IMG/VR virus record: IMGVR_UViG_3300025459_000009
Coordinates: 1 to 52,849 of that record
Direction: 5' to 3' (one strand)
From: a virus
DNA: 52,849 nt
The translations under genes were made by a program, and so were the position numbers. How positions within the stretch are numbered: position 1 is the stretch's first letter; every line of letters starts with the position of its first letter. Under the pieces are notes generated by a model, which saw only the letters and a program-made list of their open reading frames with translations, ran no database searches and was not told where the DNA came from. Shown here one piece after another: positions 15,885 to 23,884 of the stretch.

Positions 15885-16699
15885 GGCGTACACACACAGA
15901 CTGGCACAGAGACCGATAATCCTGTAAGAGCACCTAACGTGGAAGGTAATACCCCTGATGAGGACGCGTTGGCCGCTGAAAACATCATAGGAGTCGGAAA
16001 GTAAGGCAATGCTAGTCCGAACCCTCCAGCCAATTGTCCCCCTGAACTTACCTTAAACCCCGAGAGAGACCCCGCCGAATTTGAGACACTGCTGCTCCAA
16101 CAAAACAGATAATTCCCCGGATTGATAACTGTAGTGCTAACCGACACGCTACTGACACCCAAAGTTGTACCCGGTGTCATAACCCCCGCCACTATCTGAT
16201 TGCCTGACAAGGTATATAGACCATAACCTATAGCAGCCCCTGTTGGAGGGGCTACAGAACACGAAGACCCCGCAGGGGCCGTTTCGGCCACACCATTAGG
16301 ATTAGTCAAAGTCATTGTGGTAGTCGTATTAGCAGTACACGGAAAGATTCCATTATTTCCCGCATGGGTGAAACCCGCGCAGATGATTTTGCTGCCAACA
16401 AGGGCACTTGCCAGGGCTATCCCCCCTGATCTAGTGTATACCGTACTCCCCCCAGAGGCATTGGCTACGAGATATCCCGACCAACCCAGAATAAGAGCCG
16501 AGTCAATCAATGTGTTGAAAGTGGTTATAGAAATCTGGAAGGGGATATTCACTTGCATTCCATAGACCACGTTGGCGGTAAAATTCGCAACCGACGATGC
16601 GGATTCAAAAGCAGGGTAGATTGTAGGAAAAACGATATATCCTTGTCCCGAAGTCGATATGTTCAGATACCCACTGTTAGGATTATTTACGTTACTCAT
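15881..16699 (-). CDS. virion-associated paralogue C with inserted domain, 272 aa
   Basis: Third member of the local family (GLYTLSGNQIV, PGNYLFCW, GVLPSTLG). Relative to A and B it carries about 85 extra residues in the middle (from around LILGWSGYLVANASGG to GVAETAPAG), an Ig- or beta-sandwich-like module containing FTHAGNNGIFPCTAN. Insertion of such a module is a common way to diversify phage surface proteins. Weak ribosome site; coupled to the upstream gene. Confidence 0.6.
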   Translation of the reverse strand: MSNVNNPNSGYLNISTSGQGYIVFPTIYPAFESASSVANFTANVVYGMQVNIPFQISITTFNTLIDSALILGWSGYLVANASGGSTVYTRSGGIALASALVGSKIICAGFTHAGNNGIFPCTANTTTTMTLTNPNGVAETAPAGSSCSVAPPTGAAIGYGLYTLSGNQIVAGVMTPGTTLGVSSVSVSTTVINPGNYLFCWSSSVSNSAGSLSGFKVSSGGQLAGGFGLALPYFPTPMMFSAANASSSGVLPSTLGALTGLSVSVPVCVCTP

Positions 16700-16707
16700 T
16701 CATCCGC

Positions 16708-17127
16708 CTAACTTTGCACTTGATACAACGCTCCGCTTATCTGTACCGCGTTACTAGAGTTGATTACAAAGCCAGCGCCCGCAGTCGTAGTGAACCAAGG
16801 TTCGCTCGAAAAATCAAGGGTAATAGAACCATTGGCTTGTAGGGGCATAGCTCCAGTGAATACAACAGGAGTACCCGCGTTGTCCTTGAAAGTAATGTTA
16901 GTCGCACCCGCTACTACCAAGAACAAACGATACACTCTCACGGATTTTGTACCTGACCCAGCAACAAGAACCGTAGACCCACTAGCTGAGATGTTTATCT
17001 CAACAGGAGTTGTGGCCGCTATCGCAGGAGCTACCGTTGTAGGGGCAGGGTTACCTGAAGTGAATAATATATTCGTGCCGTCGCTGATGCACGTTTTTGG
17101 AAATTGTACCTGTGAGTTGCTAATCAT
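16708..17127 (-). CDS. putative virion/appendage protein, 139 aa
   Basis: AGGAGCATT precedes the ATG. All-beta, Ser/Thr/Ala-rich, with VRVYRLFLVVAGATNITFKD and LDFSSEPWFTT segments typical of small phage decoration or fibre-tip proteins. No catalytic motif. It sits in the tail-fibre region; the copy of the upstream ribosome site TCCTAAACTACC was duplicated when the HNH gene inserted. Confidence 0.6.
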   Translation of the reverse strand: MISNSQVQFPKTCISDGTNILFTSGNPAPTTVAPAIAATTPVEINISASGSTVLVAGSGTKSVRVYRLFLVVAGATNITFKDNAGTPVVFTGAMPLQANGSITLDFSSEPWFTTTAGAGFVINSSNAVQISGALYQVQS

Positions 17128-17132
17128 AATGC

Positions 17133-17144
17133 TCCTAAACTACC
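17133..17144. repeat. 12-bp direct repeat, left copy, flanking HNH gene
   Basis: TCCTAAACTACC occurs here and again at 17768-17779, bracketing the HNH gene at 17166-17762. The sequence contains the stop and ribosome-site context (GTAGTTTAGGA on the minus strand), so both flanking genes keep a translation signal. Confidence 0.7.
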
Positions 17145-17165
17145 CGCAATTGCTTATCGCCGCTT

Positions 17166-17762
17166 TCACTGATGAGAGTGCGTGTCGAGTGCGAGAAGAC
17201 CATGCAGCCATCGCTCGCGCAACGTGGATGACCTATAATCAATGTATCTCGTACCCTTATGATTGTTACATCCGCCTACTGCCCCACGTTTATGGCCGTG
17301 ACATAGCGGTTGAATATTTGATATGTCGTTGGACCCACCAAGTGCGATAGGTAAAACATGGTCGGGCACGAGCGTCAATCCAGCGGCAATTAATTCTGGT
17401 TCGCTTCGACCGCAGCCAAGACAAACGTTGCCGAGAGCCTTAAATTGCTCCGTCGTAAAAGAACCGCCTGCTCCCGTCTTTCTAGCACGGCGACGATGGT
17501 GTATAGCTGCGACCTTTAGCGGATTATCTTTTGCCCATCGAGCACATATTTCACGGGCCTTTTCAGGGTTATCCTGACGCCATTGGCGGGACATCTCGCT
17601 ACACTTCTTGAGATTATTCTTTCGCCACTTGGTATAATACGCCCGCTGCTCTGTTCTGTGACCCTCGAACCATGTACGAGAATACTCAGGATGAGACTCT
17701 CGCCATCTACGACTCCGCAATATCTTTCGAAGAATCGGTGTCATGACATTGATATGGAGCAT
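17166..17762 (-). CDS. HNH endonuclease, 198 aa
   Basis: N-terminal 95 residues are very basic with repeating W-R-x-x-N/P-E-K/Y units (RRWRESHPEYSRTW, TKWRKNN, SRQWRQDNPEKAREICARW), a helical DNA-binding region. The C-terminal domain has CLGCGRSEPEL, LVPDHVLPIALGGSNDISNIQPL, CHGH and GGCNNHKGT, a classical HNH with zinc ligands. AGGAATAAC precedes the ATG. It is flanked by a 12-bp direct repeat and is most likely a recent mobile insertion between the L,D-transpeptidase-like gene and the gene at 16708. Confidence 0.85.
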   Translation of the reverse strand: MLHINVMTPILRKILRSRRWRESHPEYSRTWFEGHRTEQRAYYTKWRKNNLKKCSEMSRQWRQDNPEKAREICARWAKDNPLKVAAIHHRRRARKTGAGGSFTTEQFKALGNVCLGCGRSEPELIAAGLTLVPDHVLPIALGGSNDISNIQPLCHGHKRGAVGGCNNHKGTRYIDYRSSTLRERWLHGLLALDTHSHQ

Positions 17763-17767
17763 GTTAT

Positions 17768-17779
17768 TCCTAAACTACC
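17768..17779. repeat. 12-bp direct repeat, right copy
   Basis: Second copy of TCCTAAACTACC; see 17133-17144. Confidence 0.7.
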
Positions 17780-18144
17780 TGAAGCCGATTATCCCCACTG
17801 GTAATTACTTGGTTTCGAGTTTTCCTTGACATGATTATACACCCTTCTGAAGCTTTTCCGCTAGGGGTGGTATCGCCATGCAGATAAAAGTCTCCACGTC
17901 CACGCATGTCGTTATTCGCATCCGGCGTCAACGGAATTGCGAGCGGGCCGAGATGGGTTCCTTCGACCGCTGCGCCAAACGTGTAGTATCCGACAGGTAA
18001 CGGGCCGATGTCCTCTGTGTACTGGTACGCTTTGTTGCAAATTCCTTCGGGGTTCTTGCCTAAGTTCCCCCCGGCATATCCCTTCTCAATCTGCGTGCTG
18101 CTAGGGTCGGTGAGCCAACCCGTGCTACTGTCGAATGTCCACAT
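17770..18144 (-). CDS. L,D-transpeptidase-fold (DUF2778/Tlde1-like) enzyme
   Basis: 124 residues. DIGPLPVGYYTFG, then LTPDANNDMRGRGDFYLHGD with His89, then KASEGCIIMSRKTRNQV with Cys102, then SGDNRLQVV match the YkuD-like catalytic arrangement (HGD ... S-x-G-C) seen in the DUF2778/Tlde1 group of peptidoglycan-active enzymes. These exchange D-amino acids or cut peptide stems in the periplasm. No signal peptide is visible. It lies among tail-fibre genes, so it could be a virion-carried wall enzyme or part of lysis. GAGGAAC precedes the ATG. Family call is confident; the role is inferred. Confidence 0.72.
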   Translation of the reverse strand: MWTFDSSTGWLTDPSSTQIEKGYAGGNLGKNPEGICNKAYQYTEDIGPLPVGYYTFGAAVEGTHLGPLAIPLTPDANNDMRGRGDFYLHGDTTPSGKASEGCIIMSRKTRNQVITSGDNRLQVV

Positions 18145-18153
18145 TTCAGTTCC

Positions 18154-19239
18154 TCATGGTAAGCCGCCTACAAACACGGCTTTTAAATGGTAATTGAAAG
18201 CCAATGCCATGCCTACGGTGTTATCCATGAGCATGACGGGTGAGGTAGAAGCGCTTCCCAAAGTGCTTTGCCTTACGTTACCTATCACGCCTGTCATCGT
18301 TTCGCTGTTGACGTTGCCAAAACCAAAAACTACGGTATCCGTAGTCTCGTCTGGTGTGACAGTCAGGCTTGCAGTACCACTCGACCCTGAACCAGTATTG
18401 CCTGCCAGAGCTATATCAACAGAAGTTGCTCCGCTGTATTCTGTGACAGCCATTGATGCTTGCCGAGAAGTTGTCCACGTAGCCTTGTAGCTAGTGACTC
18501 CAGCAGGAACGCTGGCTTGACTGAAGGCTTTAAGCGTGCCTATGCTTGGTCCAGCGGTCAGAGTATTGCCGAGATTATCCTTCACAGTAACTGTACCCGC
18601 CGATGCCCCTGTATTGAATAGAATGACTGCAGCATTCCCAGTGGTCGGAGTGTATGTTACGGTCAACGTAGTTGCCCCAGCGCTCTCCGAAGCTGTTGCT
18701 CCACCTACATACAGTGGGGATGCGACAGTTGAACGTAGACCAATTGCTAAGGCATCCCAAGCAGTCGAGGGCATCGTTGCAGAACACTCCGTTGTCGTTG
18801 TGTTCGCCGGAGGATTGCTTGTATAACCAATGCTCACACCGATGGCAACTCCTGCCAGTGCGTTCACCACACAGCTACCTGTTAAGCAGGAATTTATTGA
18901 GTTATCACTATTGCTGGGGGCAACTGTTCCGTCCTGCAACAGTAGTCCAGCCTTCAATGTGACGGGGACAAGACAATCTGCACAGGTGAAGTACACTGTT
19001 ACTGGACCAAGGGTGCTGGTTGGGGTAGCTATGCTACCGCCACTCGCAGGTTGCACCGTGCGTAGGTAGAGCGTGACCAGATAAAGACCGCTCACCTCCG
19101 GGGGAGGGATAAACACAGTTTCTGGTAATGCCGCAGTGATGCTGTAGCCCGACTGAGACAAAGTTAAAGCGGGTGCGACGGTGCCCGTGTCTGCGCTATA
19201 TGTAGCGATGGCTCCGTCTATGTATAATGGAAGTGCCAT
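18154..19239 (-). CDS. putative tail appendage protein, 361 aa
   Basis: Thr/Ser/Ala-rich all-beta protein. The first 100 residues form one domain (PPPEVSGLYLVTLYLRTV), and the C-terminal 200 form another with TAWDALAIGLR and ASMAVTEYSGATSVD, similar in pattern to the N-terminal part of the protein at 43041 (FDLYEFSNASTIKFD). AGGAGA lies in the loop of a short GTTCT/AGAAC hairpin directly before the ATG. Likely a fibre or host-recognition component. Confidence 0.6.
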   Translation of the reverse strand: MALPLYIDGAIATYSADTGTVAPALTLSQSGYSITAALPETVFIPPPEVSGLYLVTLYLRTVQPASGGSIATPTSTLGPVTVYFTCADCLVPVTLKAGLLLQDGTVAPSNSDNSINSCLTGSCVVNALAGVAIGVSIGYTSNPPANTTTTECSATMPSTAWDALAIGLRSTVASPLYVGGATASESAGATTLTVTYTPTTGNAAVILFNTGASAGTVTVKDNLGNTLTAGPSIGTLKAFSQASVPAGVTSYKATWTTSRQASMAVTEYSGATSVDIALAGNTGSGSSGTASLTVTPDETTDTVVFGFGNVNSETMTGVIGNVRQSTLGSASTSPVMLMDNTVGMALAFNYHLKAVFVGGLP

Positions 19240-19312
19240 GATGTTCTCCTAAGAACACCGTTTACGATTCTTGCGGTTTTATTCTTTCCGTATTCGGAGT
19301 TGTTTTCCTTTC

Positions 19313-22021
19313 TTAAGCTAGGTACTCGGCGTACACCGCTATGGAATAACTCATGGCTGTTGCTCCTGAGCCTGTTGTGGTATATCCAAAATTATAGGTG
19401 ATCGCCGTTGCTGCTTTTGCGTACACATACAGATCGCCGGATATAGTCGTCCCCGTGGTGTTGCCCGCAGAGATGGTCGGAGTGGTTGGGTTGCTCGTCT
19501 TTGCTACGGAGTCATCAGGGTCTGTGAAATTCACAGCAAAACCTGTCACTCCACCGAGTACGCTGGATACTGTGTCAACCCGTGTGATATACGCGACGTA
19601 GGAAATGCGCCACATGCCCGCAGCCGCCGAAGCAACAAGGCTTACCGCAGACTGTGCAGCTTGCTGCCCTGTCAACTTCGTAGGTGCTGCAAGGATGGAA
19701 GGTACACCGGCATTGACCGTTGCGTTGCCGCCTACCACGGTTGGAACACCTTTATTGCTAACCCTAAACTCTGGGGTAGTACCAGCAGAACCAGCATAGC
19801 AATCAATTAGGCTATTGTTGACACCTGCAATAACTGCTGTCTCAACTACTGAAACGTTCAGACCAGTGTATGTTCCAAGAGACGGGTTCCATGCACCAAA
19901 TAGGACGTTACCGTTACAGGCAGCTTGTGCTTTAGCAGTCAGTCCCACGGTCGTCATCGTTAGAACAGTAGCAGTCGCAGAAGCCACAACCCACGTTCCG
20001 TTCAGACCAGTAAAGCCTGACGTGGAGACGTTGGCAATCGTGACACTTGCGCCCGTCACATAACCAGCGGTAGAACCAATCGTCACCGCAGCAGACGTCG
20101 CGCTGGTGATAACTGCGCTGGTGATTGTCGGTCCAACCGATGTGTTGTTGATGGTTGGGTTTAGTTTCAAACTTGCGAAGTTCGCATAGCCGGAAGTAGG
20201 AGCGAAGGTAGCAGTTTCAAATAAGTCTGCCTGAAGACCACTCACGCCTGTAAAGGGAGTTTGTGCTTGGAACGCTGTACCATAAACCGCCGTTCCACCG
20301 CCCGGTTGCATAAACAGGTACTCGTTACTCTGCCCCGTTTGTAATCCAAAAAAATTAGAGGTAGTGTTGCTGGTTACGTACCCCACTAAGGTAGTGCTGG
20401 CGTAAATACGAAAACCTGCGCTAGCACTGCCAGCAGGAACAAACACCGCAGGAACACCGGCTGCAATCCAGCCAAAGCCTGAAGTTGTGTCTGTTCCGAA
20501 GATTAGGGAAGGTGAAGGATTGTTGCTGTTAAAGCCGATAGATGGGATGCTAACATGCATGACCCCAGTACTGCCGCTGTGTGCAATAGTCAGCGTGCTA
20601 ATACCATTTGTGCCCGCAGCAATTGAAGAACCGAGGGTCCACGTATCTGCCGCCGATCCAGAACCAGTATAATAGTTCGCAGCAAGGTTTATAGAAGGAC
20701 TGTAAAGCACCGTCGAACCTGTTGCAGCCGTGGTATTAGCCCACGTCCACAAAGTTCCTGCGGCTGTCGTAGCCGTCTGCTGTTGAAAAGTAGTCGTATA
20801 CGCGACGTTGTTAAGCGTAAGATTAGCTGTTGCTGCGACAAGAGAAGACCAAGCAACCGCGAGGCTTCCGGGGGCAGTCCACGTCATGCTGGTAGAGCCG
20901 CCCGCCTGCGATGTAAGCACCGAGCCAGCCGCACCTACAGTAATGGGCAAGTTGAAATTGTATGCAGTTAATGCGCCCAGATTCTGGAGAGTGATCGTCG
21001 CACCCGCTGCGGCACTAGTCGCCAATCCAAGGGTGCCTGCGACTGAGGTATTTAAACCTAATACGGGTGTAGCCGTATATCCCGGCCCTGCGGCACTACC
21101 TGTTGCGTTGCCGAGAACGGTTCCTGCGGATGCGTTGCTCAATGCGAACGTCAAAGCGGGCGTAGTCGTAGCTGTCGCTACTGAGGTTGTAAACAGTGGT
21201 GAGAGGCCACCCGCGCTGAAACTAGTCACCGTCCCAGACGTAGCTGGCGCAGCCCAAACAGGATTTCCTGAACCGTCAACCGTCAACACATTGCCCGACG
21301 AACCCGTCGAGCCTGCTGAATCTTTCAGACCAGCGGCGGATGATTCAAGAGTCAATACACCTGTCATCGTGCCGCCCGCTTCAGGTAAGAAGCCCGCAGC
21401 GATGGCCGCTGTCGCAATAGAACCAGCGACAAACGATGTCGTACCGCCTACCGTGAGATTCGTGATAGAAATTGACGGTGTACCCGTCAGACCGCTTGCG
21501 ACGGTAGCGGTCGCTGCATTGCCCGTGCAGCTTCCTGAAGAACCTGTCGTACTCGCAGCGTTATTAGGTATGTCACCGCTAACCAAGGCACGAAATGCGG
21601 CTGCGCCAGAGCCACCCGATCCCGGTCCCGCTAAGACATAGTTCTGGCTTTGTGACGCGAAGGCTGAAAGTGTCAACGTCCCACCCAGAGTTGCAGGGGA
21701 GCCTGTGACAGTGAATAACCCTGTGCTGTCCGCTAAACTAATGGTGTCCGAGGCAAGGGCTGCGATGGCTATGGAACCTGCTTTGAAAGAAGTTGTGCCC
21801 GATATTACAAGGTTGGTAATGTCAACAGTAGACGGAAATGAAAGCGTCCACGAACCTGACGTAGTAATCGGGCTGCTGCCCGTGACAGTAATCTGGTTGG
21901 CTGTTCCTACAAGACCTACACTGGTGATTCCCCCACCCCCCACTGCGGCTGTTGTTTGTAACGTGCCATCGGGGAAGCGTACTCCAAGTTGAAAACAACT
22001 AGCAGTTTTTGAGGCAACCAT
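19313..22021 (-). CDS. tail fibre protein, 902 aa
   Basis: The N terminus has FPDGTLQTTAA, a motif common at the start of phage fibre shafts and collagen-like or long fibre proteins. The long middle is Gly/Ser/Thr/Ala-rich with repeated units such as SGTVTSFSAGGLSPL and AGSIATAAIA, consistent with a trimeric beta-structured shaft. The C-terminal 130 residues (from about VVGGNATVNAG) are a distinct beta-sandwich-like head ending SYSIAVYAEYLA. AAAGG precedes the ATG. Probable role is host binding. Confidence 0.8.
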   Translation of the reverse strand: MVASKTASCFQLGVRFPDGTLQTTAAVGGGGITSVGLVGTANQITVTGSSPITTSGSWTLSFPSTVDITNLVISGTTSFKAGSIAIAALASDTISLADSTGLFTVTGSPATLGGTLTLSAFASQSQNYVLAGPGSGGSGAAAFRALVSGDIPNNAASTTGSSGSCTGNAATATVASGLTGTPSISITNLTVGGTTSFVAGSIATAAIAAGFLPEAGGTMTGVLTLESSAAGLKDSAGSTGSSGNVLTVDGSGNPVWAAPATSGTVTSFSAGGLSPLFTTSVATATTTPALTFALSNASAGTVLGNATGSAAGPGYTATPVLGLNTSVAGTLGLATSAAAGATITLQNLGALTAYNFNLPITVGAAGSVLTSQAGGSTSMTWTAPGSLAVAWSSLVAATANLTLNNVAYTTTFQQQTATTAAGTLWTWANTTAATGSTVLYSPSINLAANYYTGSGSAADTWTLGSSIAAGTNGISTLTIAHSGSTGVMHVSIPSIGFNSNNPSPSLIFGTDTTSGFGWIAAGVPAVFVPAGSASAGFRIYASTTLVGYVTSNTTSNFFGLQTGQSNEYLFMQPGGGTAVYGTAFQAQTPFTGVSGLQADLFETATFAPTSGYANFASLKLNPTINNTSVGPTITSAVITSATSAAVTIGSTAGYVTGASVTIANVSTSGFTGLNGTWVVASATATVLTMTTVGLTAKAQAACNGNVLFGAWNPSLGTYTGLNVSVVETAVIAGVNNSLIDCYAGSAGTTPEFRVSNKGVPTVVGGNATVNAGVPSILAAPTKLTGQQAAQSAVSLVASAAAGMWRISYVAYITRVDTVSSVLGGVTGFAVNFTDPDDSVAKTSNPTTPTISAGNTTGTTISGDLYVYAKAATAITYNFGYTTTGSGATAMSYSIAVYAEYLA

Positions 22022-22030
22022 ACGACCTTT

Positions 22031-22270
22031 CTAATTCCGGTCAGTGAACTCAAGTGAGGTCATCTGAAATTCAACCTTCGCATCTTTCGGGATGCCGTTC
22101 TCCGTGCCGATGCTCTGCACGATGTTGAACAAGTTCTGCTCAACCTGCTTGATGGCAGCGGCGGCTTGCTCTTTGATCTGCGTCAACTGAAACTGTGCTT
22201 CACGGACCTTTAGCTTTTGTTCAGATGACAAGGGTTGGTATTTCTGTTGTTCGCTGATATCTGCACTCAT
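22031..22270 (-). CDS. coiled-coil protein, 79 aa
   Basis: ATG at 22270 has AAGGAGGAAAC, the strongest ribosome site in the region; an ATG 24 bases upstream lacks one. The middle is a helical coiled coil (KLKVREAQFQLTQIKEQAAAAIKQVEQNLF). A perfect TGTACACGTACA palindrome-like site (22282-22293) lies just ahead of the ribosome site. Possibly a fibre chaperone or adaptor, but unknown. Confidence 0.65.
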   Translation of the reverse strand: MSADISEQQKYQPLSSEQKLKVREAQFQLTQIKEQAAAAIKQVEQNLFNIVQSIGTENGIPKDAKVEFQMTSLEFTDRN

Positions 22271-22281
22271 GTTTCCTCCTT

Positions 22282-22293
22282 TGTACACGTACA
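22282..22293. promoter_or_regulatory. TGTAC-AC-GTACA inverted repeat
   Basis: Perfect 5+5 inverted repeat with a two-base centre, between the tRNA and the ribosome site of the 79-residue gene. It is the best copy of a GTACNNGTAC motif found nine times in the window. Operator function is inferred from position only. Confidence 0.4.
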
Positions 22294-22299
22294 ACTAAA

Positions 22300-22377
22300 T
22301 GGTCGGGACAGAGCGATTTGAACGCCCGTTATTCTTGCTCCCAAAGCAAGTGCCATACCAAGCTAGGCGATGCCCCG
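22300..22377 (-). tRNA. tRNA-Pro (anticodon UGG), CCA encoded
   Basis: On the minus strand the acceptor CGGGGCA pairs with TGTCCCG (one G-U), followed by discriminator A and an encoded CCA. The D arm has a short GCC/GGC stem around TAGCTTGGTAT. The anticodon arm is CTTGC-TTTGGGA-GCAAG, giving anticodon UGG. The T arm is GGGCG-TTCAAAT-CGCTC. Total 78 bases. It lies inside the late operon between two small genes, so it must be cut out of a longer transcript. Confidence 0.92.
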
Positions 22378-22384
22378 TTGGTCT

Positions 22385-22591
22385 CTATTGTTTTACTGGA
22401 ATTGCCGCGAGCGGGCGCGTAACTGCTGGGGCCGCTTTCGGCGCGAACGCTGCGGTCAGTGCCGCCCACTTCGCAGAGATATCGGCTACGGTCGCTTCGT
22501 GCGCTGCAATACGTGCGTTTAATTGCTCGATTGTCGCGGCGTGCTCCTGCACTTGTGTGACGAGAGAATCTATCTGTGAACCGACGGTCAT
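22385..22591 (-). CDS. small coiled-coil protein, 68 aa
   Basis: GAAAGGAAC precedes the ATG. The N-terminal half is a heptad-like helix (VTQVQEHAATIEQLNARIAAHEATV) and the C terminus is Ala/Pro-rich. Its stop is eight bases from the tRNA. Function unknown. Confidence 0.6.
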   Translation of the reverse strand: MTVGSQIDSLVTQVQEHAATIEQLNARIAAHEATVADISAKWAALTAAFAPKAAPAVTRPLAAIPVKQ

Positions 22592-22712
22592 GTGTTCCTT
22601 TCAGAATTTGTGCCCACTCCCTCACGGGCCGGTGGGCTGTCGGGTCAGATGTCACCTTAGGGCGACCAACGCTCTGACGGGCGAACTTGGTGGACAAAAC
22701 CGCCGCCCACGC
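22592..22712 (-). other. 121-bp gap with two strong hairpins
   Basis: No convincing gene. On the minus strand GCCCAC and GTGGGC (22612-22637) close a hairpin with an inner CCC-GTGA-GGG, a GNRA-type loop. TCAGA/TCTGA (22645-22677) encloses GTCGCC-CTAA-GGTGAC. One pair in the second is G-U on the minus strand and would be an A-C mismatch on the plus strand, so the fold favours the minus-strand transcript. Could be a non-coding RNA or a processing/termination element. Confidence 0.35.
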
Positions 22713-22808
22713 TTATTCTTTCGTTGCGATCTGGTACAAGGCTTTCAGCCCGACCAAGGTAAAAGCGATGATCGCCACGTCTACAATGACTTCCAGAAAA
22801 TTTTGCAT
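22713..22808 (-). CDS. 31-residue single-span membrane peptide
   Basis: The ATG overlaps the stop of the preceding gene (TAATG) and has GGGGG five bases upstream. One hydrophobic helix (VIVDVAIIAFTLVGLKALY) with a short polar tail. Its place next to a two-span coiled-coil protein suggests a lysis or membrane accessory role, but this is inference. Confidence 0.55.
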   Translation of the reverse strand: MQNFLEVIVDVAIIAFTLVGLKALYQIATKE

Positions 22809-23545
22809 TAAACCCCCATTGCGTGACCCGCCCAGAGTCCTGAAATGAACCCGAGAACGAATCCTCGCTTGAACCACTTCACGCTATTCTTATGGCCTTC
22901 TGCCTTGACTGCCGCGACTTGAGCAGTACATGCCTTCGTCTGGTCGGCCAACTGCGTATTCAGTCCGGTCACTTGCGCGTTCAAATCGTTCGTGAGCAAA
23001 TCACCTTTCTGGACTTCCGCGAGATAGTTGCCCGCGATTTTTGTTTCGTCGGCCAAGTTCTGTACGAGTACAGGGACTTGTTCGAGCATGTCCAGCGTCT
23101 TGTGTGCGTCGGCTTCCGACACTATGATTGTGTTTCCCGAGGGTGTCACCAGTGTACCAGCGATGTCATCCCATCGAGCAGCCACACCCGCGACCGGCAA
23201 TGAGGCATCCGTCGTCCGTTGTGCCACGCCAGATGCTGTTCTTTGGGCAATAGAGGCGTTTAGGCTAGCATTTTGGGCAGCAAGGGCCTGAACCAGTGCT
23301 TGATATTGCTGGGTCATCTGGGACGTCGCTAGGGCTTGGGCGGCACTGTTCGCCTTTGCGTCGGCAAGCTGTTGTTGGGCAGCGGTGTACTTTGCATCAG
23401 CCCGAGCCGCTTCGACGTTATAGACCTTGTCGAGACCGAACGTCCCGAAGGCTAGAACTAATGCAACAATGATAATCCGTTCATGTTGTAGCAGCCAACT
23501 TTTCGTCTCTGTTATAGGGGTAGAAGCTGGCGGGGTTGTGCTCAT
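22808..23545 (-). CDS. membrane-anchored coiled-coil protein (spanin-like?), 245 aa
   Basis: AGGAGGAAAC precedes the ATG. A transmembrane helix (IIIVALVLAFGTFGLDKVY) near residue 25 is followed by a long Ala/Gln-rich coiled coil, a globular stretch, a second coiled coil and a C-terminal hydrophobic helix (WFKRGFVLGFISGLWAGHAM). An N-terminal anchor with a long periplasmic coiled coil recalls i-spanins or unimolecular spanins, though the length is greater than usual. Function as a disruptor of the outer membrane is a hypothesis. Confidence 0.5.
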   Translation of the reverse strand: MSTTPPASTPITETKSWLLQHERIIIVALVLAFGTFGLDKVYNVEAARADAKYTAAQQQLADAKANSAAQALATSQMTQQYQALVQALAAQNASLNASIAQRTASGVAQRTTDASLPVAGVAARWDDIAGTLVTPSGNTIIVSEADAHKTLDMLEQVPVLVQNLADETKIAGNYLAEVQKGDLLTNDLNAQVTGLNTQLADQTKACTAQVAAVKAEGHKNSVKWFKRGFVLGFISGLWAGHAMGV

Positions 23546-23553
23546 GTTTCCTC

Positions 23554-23844
23554 CTATTGCACCATCAAGCCCATTGCATTCACTACGAGTTTATCACCCG
23601 CAGAGCCATAACCGGGACTGTACATATATACAATTGCGTCAAAGCCTGCGGCAGTCTTGTTGTGCATATCGCCCGTGAAATAATCGAGGTCAATAGCGGA
23701 ATCCCTATCCTCAACACCCCATGCAGCGCCATAATTTGCGTTGGGCGTCTCCGAACGCCATAGAACAGGGATTACACACCATCCTTGGTTCACGTCCGCT
23801 TGTGTCACGGTGTAATTTACTGATTGAACTGAAACTGTTGCCAT
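23554..23844 (-). CDS. virion-associated small protein, 96 aa
   Basis: AGGAGAATTT before the ATG. Related to the N-terminal 95 residues of the gene at 23933: both share YTVTQADVNQGW / YAITQLDITNGY, LWRSETPNANYGAAW / LWDSPFNDTNYNIAW and LDYFTGDMHNKTAAGF / LDYSTGDIHFKRPDGF. The pair arose by duplication together with a short upstream ORF and a 45-bp repeat. Likely a minor structural protein. Confidence 0.6.
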   Translation of the reverse strand: MATVSVQSVNYTVTQADVNQGWCVIPVLWRSETPNANYGAAWGVEDRDSAIDLDYFTGDMHNKTAAGFDAIVYMYSPGYGSAGDKLVVNAMGLMVQ

Positions 23845-23884
23845 AAATTCTCCTACTTCGATTTCACATGCTCTGGGAGTTTCT
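23840..23884. repeat. 45-bp direct repeat, copy 1
   Basis: Identical to 24591-24635. It spans the end of a short ORF (KLPEHVKSK and stop), the ribosome site and the first codons of the next gene. Confidence 0.9.

Noticed and set aside
17826-17845. TTGACATGATTATAC as a plus-strand promoter
   Set aside because: Spacing is far too short and it lies within the L,D-transpeptidase-like gene with no plus-strand gene after it.
18194-21992. Long plus-strand open frames inside the fibre genes
   Set aside because: They lie opposite Gly/Ala/Thr-rich minus-strand genes with good ribosome sites and have Val/Ala/Pro-rich composition typical of shadow frames.
22329-22697. 122-codon minus-strand frame over the tRNA region
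   Set aside because: It runs through the tRNA-Pro and the coiled-coil gene in another frame and has no ribosome site.
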